Source of the DNA: Chthoniobacterales bacterium
Lineage (GTDB): Bacteria > Verrucomicrobiota > Verrucomicrobiia > Chthoniobacterales > JACTMZ01
DNA length: 32,910 nt
Assembly (NCBI GenBank): GCA_018883245.1
Contig: VEQL01000031.1
Span: forward strand, 1 to 32,910
Direction of reading: 5' to 3'
Both the position numbers and the translations under genes were made by a program. The notes beneath the pieces were generated by a model. The model had not been told where the DNA came from. It worked only from the letters and a program-made list of their open reading frames with translations, and did no database searches. Shown here piece by piece: positions 1 through 4,639 of the stretch; positions within the stretch are counted from its first letter, which is position 1; each line of letters begins with the position of its first letter.

Positions 1-91
1 TTTTGATTCGTTCATGATCGTTCTGGAAGGTCTCTATAGCCAAGCCGAATACGTCTTTCGGTGGCAAGTCATCATACCACACTTTCTCCAA
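1..91 (-). CDS. Small ORF of unknown function, copy A (cut by window edge)
   Basis: This is the first copy of a short reading frame that lies wholly inside a 249-bp direct repeat; the second copy is at 2589-2699. From a TTG codon preceded by a G-rich stretch it would read MEKVWYDDLPPKDVFGLAIE and continue to the window edge. It is identical in both copies. It directly follows, in the same frame, a Walker A-like remnant of an ABC ATPase (CLGLIGHKGG), so it is either a separate gene that captured this remnant upstream or a chimeric tail on the broken ATPase. No known domain was recognised. Whether it is translated is uncertain. Confidence 0.3.
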   Translation of the reverse strand, partial: MEKVWYDDLPPKDVFGLAIETFQNDHERIK

Positions 92-124
92 CAATCCCCC
101 CTTGTGCCCGATCAACCCGAGGCA

Positions 125-201
125 TTGATTCGTTCGCTCCCGCTCATCGCACCCTTCGGGTTGGCTTCGCCAATCCGCCGAGCGGCTCCATCGCCGCCTG
201 G
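125..201 (-). repeat. 77-bp palindromic element, family 1, copy A
   Basis: The element sits between the codons for RRGE and CLGL of the wzt remnant. On the minus strand it begins CCAGGCGGCGATGG and ends ACGAATCAA. Its core is a hairpin, TTGGC-TTC-GCCAA at 161-173, lengthened by flanking G-C pairs. Its length of 77 bp is not a multiple of three, so it causes a frameshift. The same element at the same gene position occurs at 2733-2809 and 4310-4386. Confidence 0.8.
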
Positions 202-316
202 CTCCCCGCGCCGCAGCTCAAAGCTCACATCATTCACCGCCCAGAATTCCCCCGGGCGCAGCCCCTCTCCTCTCTCTCCGCCCCGTAAACTCTCCGAGTT
301 GGAAGGCACTTCGCCC

Positions 317-469
317 TCTGACCCCTGACACTTGAACTCTGCCCCCCCTCCCTCCTCTGATGACACATGCACATTCTGCAGAATGTCCAATGGTTTGCCT
401 TCCCCTTCTAACCCCTGTCTGCTGGCCTCTGACCTCCGACTTCCGACTTCCGTTCTCCCACCTCCCCGC
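317..469. repeat. Two heptamer-repeat tracts in the wzt linker (fragment A)
   Basis: The sequence runs in 7-bp units. At 428-469 the units are TCTGACC, TCCGACT, TCCGACT, TCCGTTC, TCCCACC and TCCCCGC. At 317-344 they are TCTGACC, CCTGACA, CTTGAAC and TCTGCCC. Both tracts code for the variable linker between the N-terminal strand and FWAVNDV. Because 7 is not a multiple of 3, gain or loss of a unit changes the frame. Confidence 0.75.
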
Positions 470-679
470 TTGGCCAGCGGATTCAACTCGCCAGCAATAT
501 CGCAGACCCCATACCACAGTGACTTCTTCAGCGAGCGGCAGAACTTTTTGCTAACTCCCTCGACTCGGACGAGGACCTCGTTGTCTGAGCTATTGTTCCT
601 TTCCGAGTTCATGTCGTTACTTTTTCGCTTTGGGGCTGTCTTGCTTACGCACGGCTCTTTTTACCTATTACCCGCCAAA

Positions 680-765
680 GCCGGTGTCGCCGGCCCAGGG
701 AGTGCGGAGCCGGGAGCAACCGGTAACTCCGACACCCGCCACCCGTTACAGCCGGTTCCGCCGGC
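680..765. repeat. Pair of GCCGG hairpin repeats between genes
   Basis: Two similar units, GCCGGTGTCGCCGGCCC at 680 and GCCGGTTCCGCCGGCCC at 751, can each fold as GCCGG/CCGGC. A related unit lies near 2978-2995. They occupy most of the 165-bp space between the first wzt fragment and the DUF2283-like gene. They have no T-run, so they look like repeat elements more than intrinsic terminators. Confidence 0.5.
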
Positions 766-777
766 CCAGACCACTGC

Positions 778-1005
778 TCAGGCGGCGGACTCTGCGGCGC
801 CCACGGACTCGAATAGAACGCGCACCGGCTCGGCCGCAGCACCGGGATAATTGAGCCTCTCGAAGCCGATCACGTGGCCGGCTTTGTCTTTCATCAAGAC
901 AACCTCATCACCCGTTTCCTCGCACACATATTCATCTTGGGGCGCGCCGAACCAAACCGTCAGCGTGCGCCCGGTCACATCGTGGTAAACGTTCAAATCG
1001 GCCAT
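778..1005 (-). CDS. DUF2283-like small protein, likely antitoxin partner
   Basis: This 75-residue protein starts at an ATG preceded by a strong AGAAGGAG site 5 bases away. That start is preferred over a longer frame reaching 1095. It has the compact beta-rich pattern of DUF2283: YHDVTGRTLTVWFG, an acidic segment, then VLMKDKAGHVIGFE, ending in an AE/PVRV tail. DUF2283 proteins are often encoded right after a small toxin-like protein, as here, where its start overlaps the end of the upstream gene by 13 bp. An antitoxin role is inferred from this arrangement and the surrounding toxin-antitoxin genes. The Ala-rich last residues run toward the hairpin repeats at 680-765. Confidence 0.7.
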   Translation of the reverse strand: MADLNVYHDVTGRTLTVWFGAPQDEYVCEETGDEVVLMKDKAGHVIGFERLNYPGAAAEPVRVLFESVGAAESAA

Positions 1006-1316
1006 ATTTGTTCTCCTTCTTTGATAGCGTCCGTCGGGTATGCGGTGATCAGAAAGCCTTCGGAGTCTGTCCTTCGGCTGACTGCACACACCCATCGCCC
1101 TGGGCGCTGAATTTTGTAGAAAAGATACACCTGATCGTCGGTTTTGCTAAGCCGTATTTCATCGGGTGACTCGAGCGCGGCACGAACTTCATCGAGATGG
1201 CCCCGCATAACCGGGTGCTTCAGAGTGGAAATAATGTCCCAGTAAGCCCGCGTTACGCGAACCGAAAACCCGAGTGGCGTCTCCGCCACAAAGAGCAGAT
1301 CTTGGTCTCTGCTCAT
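993..1316 (-). CDS. Small putative toxin (RelE/DUF4258-like) paired with DUF2283
   Basis: The protein has 107 residues. It opens with FVAETPLGFSVRVTRAYWD. A segment, ESPDEIRLSKTDDQVYLFYK, follows at about residues 49-68, and the end is RWVCAVSRRTDSEGFLITAY and TDAIKEGEQIW. This order (a D/E-rich helix, YLFYK strand, RW.CAV strand, GFLITAYPTD strand) fits small RelE- or DUF4258-like putative ribonucleases that precede DUF2283 genes. It overlaps the DUF2283 gene by 13 bp, which implies coupled translation. The toxin role is an inference; family membership is recognised from pattern only, and no catalytic residues can be fixed from sequence alone. Confidence 0.6.
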   Translation of the reverse strand: MSRDQDLLFVAETPLGFSVRVTRAYWDIISTLKHPVMRGHLDEVRAALESPDEIRLSKTDDQVYLFYKIQRPGRWVCAVSRRTDSEGFLITAYPTDAIKEGEQIWPI

Positions 1317-1384
1317 AAGCTCACCGAGGAGGCAGCCAGCACCACACGAACCTCATTCCTCAAGGGGTCATTGCTGCTGTTGCC

Positions 1385-1445
1385 CTCGGCTTCGCCTCAC
1401 GCTGTCTACGACCGCCCCTGCGGTCTCCGGCTGTCCTTCGGGAAG
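1385..1445 (-). repeat. Palindromic element, family 2-like
   Basis: A perfect hairpin, GACCGC-CCCT-GCGGTC, lies at 1410-1425. It is framed by CTGTCTACG and CTCCGG, the same framing words seen in the elements at 4066-4182 and 3949-4021. It overlaps the stop codon of the antitoxin-like gene at 1406-1660. Confidence 0.5.
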
Positions 1446-1660
1446 TCACGCTCGAGCTCCAGCGGAGCTGTCTCGCCAGCCCGATACTCTTCCAAGGCCT
1501 CGCGAGCCATCAGACCGAGAACATCTTGGGACGACTTGAAAAGTTGATCCCATCGCTGCTCGGCTTCCAACTCGGAGAGAATAACCGAGGCCACCGCATC
1601 CTGCTCCGTATCAGGCAGGGCTGAAACCGTGTTAACCGCTTTCTCCAGAAGCTGCGTCAT
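1406..1660 (-). CDS. Antitoxin-like protein with altered C-terminus
   Basis: The protein is 84 residues long. The first 70 follow a common antitoxin pattern: MTQLLEKAV at the start, a helix with LPDTEQDAVASVILSELEAE, then RWDQLFKSSQDVL and LMAREALEEYRAGETAPLEL. Members of this family usually end soon after the P-L-(D/E)-L motif and are followed by a RelE/ParE-type toxin. Here the last 14 residues (RDFPKDSRRPQGRS) come from a hairpin repeat element at 1385-1445. No toxin follows: the next gene is the unrelated pair at 993-1316. It is therefore probably an orphan antitoxin whose end was changed by element insertion. The start at ATG 1660 is the only good one. Confidence 0.6.
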   Translation of the reverse strand: MTQLLEKAVNTVSALPDTEQDAVASVILSELEAEQRWDQLFKSSQDVLGLMAREALEEYRAGETAPLELERDFPKDSRRPQGRS

Positions 1661-1818
1661 TTTTAAAAATCTACGCCCGCCGCACGCTTTTGCAAGTCGT
1701 GATCTGCACCAGCGTGTCCAGCCGCAGCGCTTTCACATCGCCGGTGGATAGCGGATGGCTGATTGCGGAGGACGGATGGTCAGACATATCCCTTTGGTTT
1801 GATGGCGAATCGCGGACG

Positions 1819-1922
1819 GCTATCCGCTATTCGCTATACGCCCTCCGCCATTTTAGTCCGCTATTTTGCATCCGCTATCCGCTATGTTTCATTAGCCATT
1901 CGCTATTCGCTATCAGCTATTT
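1819..1922. repeat. Heptamer-repeat tract (GCTATNN) downstream of the four-helix gene
   Basis: About fifteen 7-bp units follow each other, with consensus GCTATNN (GCTATCC, GCTATTC, GCTATAC, GCCATTC and others). There is one 6-bp slip, at 1854. The tract ends in the stop codon of the four-helix-bundle gene. A matching shorter tract lies on the other side of that gene, at 2333-2374. Confidence 0.8.
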
Positions 1923-2273
1923 ATTTCGCAGGAACTTCGCAAAACCACCAAGCTGCTTTGAGATGCTGGCGCACTGCGCGCTGCGCTGGTCAGCGATGCT
2001 CTTGCTCATGAAGCCTAATTTCTCAGCAAGGCGATACATGCTGCGCACCTCGCCGCATGACCCTTTGGCAATATCAAGAAACCGTGAAAACTCAGTTGAG
2101 GTTGTGCGCTCCGAACCCTCTGCCACGTTGTTCGAGATTGATACGACAGCCCGTTTGATCTGATCACAGAACGAGTAGTCCTTCACCTTGGAGAAATCCA
2201 TGTAAACCTGCACGGCTAGCTCCTGCGCATCCCGCCACACTTCCATCGCCTCAAAATCTTTGTACGCACTCAT
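1917..2273 (-). CDS. Four-helix bundle protein (23S rRNA IVS-type family)
   Basis: The protein has 118 residues, the usual size for the family. The features are WRDAQELAVQVYMDF near residues 13-27, FCDQIKRAVVSISNNVAEGS near 36-55, and a later RFLDIAKGSCGEVRSMYRLA, then LGFMSKSI. The IKRA..SI.NN.AEG and GS..E motifs are diagnostic of the four-helix-bundle proteins first found in intervening sequences of 23S rRNA genes. Their function is unknown; they form pentameric helical bundles in solved structures. Here the gene is not inside an rRNA gene. It is bracketed by 7-bp repeat tracts of the same consensus, suggesting it moves or is maintained with them. The C-terminus (FAKFLRNK) reads into the repeat tract. 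Confidence 0.9.
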   Translation of the reverse strand: MSAYKDFEAMEVWRDAQELAVQVYMDFSKVKDYSFCDQIKRAVVSISNNVAEGSERTTSTEFSRFLDIAKGSCGEVRSMYRLAEKLGFMSKSIADQRSAQCASISKQLGGFAKFLRNK

Positions 2274-2332
2274 CGCGTTGCTCTGCAGCGTGATTGCGGA
2301 TTGCGTAGAACAAAGGACGGATAGTCGCGATC

Positions 2333-2374
2333 ACCCTCCGCTATCCGCTCTCCGCCATCTTCTATCCGCTATTA
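2333..2374. repeat. Heptamer-repeat tract upstream of the four-helix gene
   Basis: The units are GCTATCC, GCTCTCC, GCCATCT, TCTATCC and GCTATTA, which match the consensus of the tract at 1819-1922 in the same orientation. The tract just touches the stop codon of the neighbouring gene at 2372-2623. Confidence 0.7.
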
Positions 2375-2623
2375 GTCGCGTTCGCTTCGCTCCGACGTCT
2401 CCGCAACACGGGCCGAACTGCGCTCTTCGTCGAGATAAATGCCCCCCGAGGGATGAACCCCACCGACGATTCGCTCGTCCCAAGCCCGGGCCTCTTCGGG
2501 CGTCAACTCCCGACCGCCTATGGCCAGAATCCAGGCATCAATCTCTTCGATGCTGGCGCAGGCCGCAGGACGCGGAACCAGCCCTATTTCAGTGCGAGAA
2601 GTAGTCACTTTTGATTCGTTCAT
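2372..2623 (-). CDS. Hypothetical small protein, possible antitoxin
   Basis: This 83-residue protein is not recognised. It starts inside the 249-bp direct repeat and overlaps the end of the tiny ORF at 2589-2699 by 35 bp. It contains an acidic middle part, PAACASIEEIDAWILAIGG followed by ELTPEEARAWDERIVGG, and a region VHPSGGIYLDEE. The tail (ETSERSERD) runs into sequence next to a heptamer tract and may be an altered end. Its size, acidity and overlap with a tiny upstream ORF in a region full of toxin-antitoxin genes are compatible with an antitoxin-like gene, but nothing proves it. The Walker A-like remnant just upstream belongs to the broken wzt. Confidence 0.4.
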   Translation of the reverse strand: MNESKVTTSRTEIGLVPRPAACASIEEIDAWILAIGGRELTPEEARAWDERIVGGVHPSGGIYLDEERSSARVAETSERSERD

Positions 2624-2699
2624 GATCGTTCTGGAAGGTCTCTATAGCCAAGCCGAATACGTCTTTCGGTGGCAAGTCATCATACCACACTTTCTCCAA
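2589..2699 (-). CDS. Small ORF of unknown function, copy B
   Basis: Read from TTG at 2699, this gives 36 residues: an acidic start (EKVWYDDLPPKDVFGLAIE), then TFQNDHERIKSDYFSH and a stop. It overlaps the start of the 83-residue gene at 2623 by 35 bp in a different frame. The first part is duplicated exactly at 1-91. The frame runs back without a stop into the Walker A remnant CLGLIGHKGG of wzt fragment B. Its coding status is unproven. Retention of the frame in two copies is weak support, because the copies are nearly identical at DNA level. Confidence 0.3.
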   Translation of the reverse strand: MEKVWYDDLPPKDVFGLAIETFQNDHERIKSDYFSH

Positions 2700-2857
2700 C
2701 AATCCCCCCTTGTGCCCGATCAACCCGAGGCATTGATTCGTTCGCTCCCGCTCATCGCACCCTTCGGGCTGCCTTCGGCAGTCGTCCGAGCGGCTCCATC
2801 GCCACCTGGCTCCCCGCGCCGCAGCTCAAACGAAACATCATTCACCGCCCAGAATTC
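2609..2857. repeat. Direct repeat, copy B (partner 1-249)
   Basis: This is the second copy of the 249-bp repeat, offset by exactly 2608 bp. The main difference from copy A is the hairpin core, CTGCC-TTC-GGCAG here against TTGGC-TTC-GCCAA there. A related third sequence, covering only the right part, is at 4318-4452; it matches 2741-2875. Confidence 0.9.
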
Positions 2858-2875
2858 ACCATCGCGAAGCGGCGG
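2703..2875 (-). pseudogene. wzt: Wzt-type ABC ATPase, fragment B
   Basis: This piece carries PPLRDGEFWAVNDVSFELRRGE, the 77-bp element at 2733-2809, and then CLGLIGHKGG in a shifted frame. It has no N-terminal strand and nothing after the start of Walker A. Upstream is a tract of 7-bp repeats (2934-2975) in the place of the variable linker. From the start of Walker A to just before the element the piece duplicates fragment A. The stretch before the element (PPLRDG) matches fragment C. It therefore looks like a recombinant of two paralogous wzt ends. It cannot code for a working ATPase. Confidence 0.75.
2733..2809 (-). repeat. 77-bp palindromic element, family 1, copy B
   Basis: It has the same ends and length as copy A and sits at the same site between RRGE and CLGL codons. 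The core hairpin is CTGCC-TTC-GGCAG at 2769-2781. The two stem arms differ from copy A but remain complementary to each other. Confidence 0.8.
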
Positions 2876-2933
2876 GGAAAGTTGCAGGTTGTCGGCTCCG
2901 CCGTTGTTGCGAGTTCTTGGTTGCGGTATGGAA

Positions 2934-2975
2934 ATCTTCAACTTGCAACCTTCAGTGTCCAACTCGCACCATGCA
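2934..2975. repeat. Heptamer-repeat tract in the linker position of wzt fragment B
   Basis: The 7-bp units are ATCTTCA, ACTTGCA, ACCTTCA, GTGTCCA, ACTCGCA and CCATGCA, with consensus NNNTNCA. The unit sequence is unlike that in fragments A and C, but the position relative to FWAVNDV is the same. Confidence 0.7.
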
Positions 2976-3011
2976 ACAGCCGGCTCCGTCGGCCGGACCG
3001 CACCATGCAAT

Positions 3012-3401
3012 CTACGGCTTGAGCAAATGTAGATCCAACTCGGAGATCATCTCGAAGTGACGGTCGGTAGTCGCCAAGGGCAATCGTTCTTCAATGGCAT
3101 GAGCCGCAATCCAATAGTCCGGGTCGGGTAAAGTCACGCCCCGCTCCTTAAGCTCCACACGTAGTCTGGCGTAGATCGAAGAGGTCTGGATTCCAGGCTG
3201 CAAAATCTCGAATGATTCAAGAAATTCGCGGGCCGTCATGGCAGCCGTGGCCGAAACTTTGGCGAGCGCTTGCCCGTAAAGAAACTCCGCTGCGACATGT
3301 GAGCAAATAACCGGCGGAAAATACCGGACAGCGAGCGTCTCTATTCTTTTGGAACGCCGCCGCAAGAGTTCCAGAGCACCCGTGTCAACGAGGATCGCCA
3401 C
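3012..3401 (-). CDS. vapC: VapC-type PIN-domain toxin
   Basis: This 129-residue protein is a PIN-domain ribonuclease by its acidic residues: Asp6 in ILVDTGALELL, Glu39 in SHVAAEFLYG, Asp93/Asp95 in LPDPDYWIAAHA and Asp113 in ATTDRHFEMI. VapC toxins cleave tRNA or rRNA and are held inactive by VapB. The start is GTG at 3401 with GGGAGG upstream. The upstream gene (3385-3576) overlaps it by 17 bp, the usual antitoxin-toxin order. Downstream lies heptamer repeat sequence and a wzt fragment. All catalytic residues are present, so it should be active if expressed. Confidence 0.85.
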   Translation of the reverse strand: MAILVDTGALELLRRRSKRIETLAVRYFPPVICSHVAAEFLYGQALAKVSATAAMTAREFLESFEILQPGIQTSSIYARLRVELKERGVTLPDPDYWIAAHAIEERLPLATTDRHFEMISELDLHLLKP

Positions 3402-3576
3402 GCGATGAAGACTCCTCCCTGATCGCCTGCAAGTTTTTCAACAGAAAGTCACCTGCGCGGTCATTGTCGGGATGCGAGGCGCGCCGCCAAAATAGGGGCT
3501 TCGTGGAGGATGCACCAAGAGATACGGGGGTTCGGCGCCCACGCGGCTTCGGTTCAGATTTTTCAACGGCGATCAT
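3385..3576 (-). CDS. Putative cognate antitoxin of the VapC at 3012-3401
   Basis: This small frame of 63 residues ends 17 bp inside vapC. Its C-terminal part (AGDFLLKNLQAIREE) could form a helix able to bind a PIN domain. The N-terminal half is rich in Pro, Arg and Ser and shows no clear DNA-binding fold, so the original antitoxin may be degraded or the start misplaced. The call rests on position and overlap, not on family resemblance. Confidence 0.4.
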   Translation of the reverse strand: MIAVEKSEPKPRGRRTPVSLGASSTKPLFWRRASHPDNDRAGDFLLKNLQAIREESSSRGDPR

Positions 3577-3621
3577 TATTCGAACTTAGTTCAGGCAGAT
3601 GGAATATTCAACAGGCCAGCA

Positions 3622-3834
3622 TCAGCGTGCAGCGCGAACTTCCTGCCAGATTTCCGAAACGGATTGATTCGAGAAATCGCCCGCCCGCGCTTGGGCCAAC
3701 CGCCTGCGAAGAAAGGCCTCCAAATCAGCGTCAGCCGTTTCCTCGCGGCTGAACTGAGAGAGAAAATCAGCAACCTGTCTTTTCTCGCCAGCCGAGAGCG
3801 AAGCAATCTCTCTTTTGATCTCCTCGACGCTCAT
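3622..3834 (-). CDS. Orphan antitoxin-like protein
   Basis: The protein has 70 residues: MSVEEIKREIASLSAGEKRQ, VADFLSQFSREETADADLEA, then FLRRRLAQARAGDFSNQSVSEIWQEV. The opening helix followed by a short amphipathic helix and a C-terminal (S)VSEIWQEV-like segment is the pattern of small antitoxins that precede RelE/ParE-type toxins. No toxin follows: only 45 bp separate it from the next frame at 3576. It begins 6 bp after the stop of wzt fragment C. The toxin may have been lost; the antitoxin may act in trans. Confidence 0.55.
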   Translation of the reverse strand: MSVEEIKREIASLSAGEKRQVADFLSQFSREETADADLEAFLRRRLAQARAGDFSNQSVSEIWQEVRAAR

Positions 3835-3948
3835 AGCCTTCAGTTAACCGCGACGGTGCATGCTGTCCACTTGTAATTCGGCACCGGTGAGTCGATGAGT
3901 TCCCCGATCTCGGCGAAGTCGATGATCTCCTCGATCTTCCCGTCGATT

Positions 3949-4021
3949 TGGTTCGCGTTTTGCCCGAAACGCGAAGCCCTGCGGGCCTGCCTGCGGCAGC
4001 CTATCTCCGCTGCGCTCCGGT
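3949..4021 (-). repeat. Palindromic element, family 2 (about 73 bp) in wzt
   Basis: Inserted after the SKKE codons of wzt fragment C. On the minus strand it begins CCGGAGCGCAGCGGAGATAG and ends ACGCGAACCAA. Inner hairpins include GCTGCCGCAGGCAGG and CGCGTTTCGGGCAAAACGCG. It shares the frame CCGGAG, CGGAGAYAG and GGCCCGCARGGC with the second half of the 117-bp element. The length is not a multiple of three. Confidence 0.7.
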
Positions 4022-4065
4022 TCCTTTTTCGAAAGCCCCAGCACCGAACCATTGATGTAGATATT

Positions 4066-4182
4066 TTGACTCGCCAGCCCCGCTGGCTCGCCCTTGCGGG
4101 CCGGCCTACGGCCAGTCTGTCTCCGGGCTCCGCCCTCCGGTATCAGTTGGTCGCCGCGGCGACCTATCTCGCCAAGCCTCGG
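4066..4182 (-). repeat. Palindromic element array, family 2 (117 bp) in wzt
   Basis: Inserted in frame (39 codons) between LTGRE and NIYING of wzt fragment C. It contains at least three strong hairpins: the perfect palindrome GGTCGCCGCGGCGACC, a CTGGCC-GTA-GGCCGG stem, and GCCAGC-GGG-GCTGGC. It begins CCGAGG and ends GAGTCAA, resembling the ends of the other insertions. Confidence 0.75.
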
Positions 4183-4309
4183 TTCCCGTCCCGTCAGGAT
4201 CGGATTGAACCCCGACCCCAGCGCAATCAGCGCCCCCACCCGTCCGCGCATCGTGATCTTCCCGGAGTCCGGCTTGATCAACCCATTGAGCATTTTAAGC
4301 AGCGTTGTG

Positions 4310-4386
4310 TTGACTTGTTCGCTCCCGCTCATCGCACCCTTCGGGCTGCGTTCGGCAGTCGTCCGAGCGGCTCCATCGCCGCCTGG
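4310..4386 (-). repeat. 77-bp palindromic element, family 1, copy C
   Basis: It has the same ends (CCAGG to GTCAA) and the same site after RRGE as copies A and B. The core hairpin is CTGCG-TTC-GGCAG at 4346-4358, four pairs plus one mismatch. To its right (minus strand) the Walker A codons are missing. Confidence 0.75.
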
Positions 4387-4459
4387 CTCCCCGCGCCGCA
4401 GCTCAAAACTCACATCATTCACTGCCCAGAATCCACCATCGCGAAGCGGCGGTGAAGTA

Positions 4460-4570
4460 GATGGAAGTTGGGATATGGAAGATGGGGCCTGATCTACCAT
4501 CTCCAAACTCCGATGTCCCGCAGGCCCTGCCTGCCCCCGATCTCCCATCTGCGATCTTCTATCTCCCGCG
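4460..4570. repeat. Heptamer-repeat tracts in the linker position of wzt fragment C
   Basis: The 7-bp units at 4460-4487 are GATGGAA, GTTGGGA, TATGGAA and GATGGGG. Those at 4536-4570 are CCCGATC, TCCCATC, TGCGATC, TTCTATC and TCCCGCG. They fill the place of the linker before FWAVNDV. Confidence 0.75.
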
Positions 4571-4639
4571 ATATCGCGCTTGGGACATGATTGTTTAACT
4601 GCGATCTTCTGTTTCTTATCTACCGCCAGCCATGCTGGC

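Larger units (their letters stand above)
1..249. repeat. Direct repeat, copy A (partner 2609-2857)
   Basis: Positions 1-160 are identical to 2609-2768, and similarity continues to 249/2857 with a few changes. The changes cluster in the hairpin at 161-173 and its right flank, plus a few bases near 195 and 220. The repeat carries the end of a wzt fragment and a small ORF. It may extend left beyond the window. Confidence 0.9.
95..612 (-). pseudogene. wzt: Wzt-type ABC transporter ATPase, N-terminal fragment A
   Basis: The frame starting at 612 gives the N-terminus typical of O-antigen/polysaccharide export ATPases (VRVEGVSKKFCRSLKKSL, then WYGVCDIAGEL). A low-complexity linker rich in S, E, R and G follows, then FWAVNDVSFELRRGE. 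After that Glu a 77-bp element (125-201) shifts the frame. The Walker A start CLGLIGHKGG is found beyond it, in another frame, at 124-95. There the similarity to Wzt stops and an unrelated reading frame follows. The Walker A Lys/Thr, signature and Walker B are all absent, so no working ATPase can be made. The linker is built from 7-bp repeats. The start codon looks genuine, so a truncated peptide may still be made. Similar fragments are at 2703-2875 and 3840-4665. Confidence 0.8.

Noticed and set aside
1819-1922. CRISPR array
   Set aside because: The repeat unit is 7 bp with no spacers and no cas gene nearby.
1690-2163. Plus-strand frame opposite the four-helix-bundle gene
   Set aside because: It reads through the heptamer tract in the opposite sense and matches no family.
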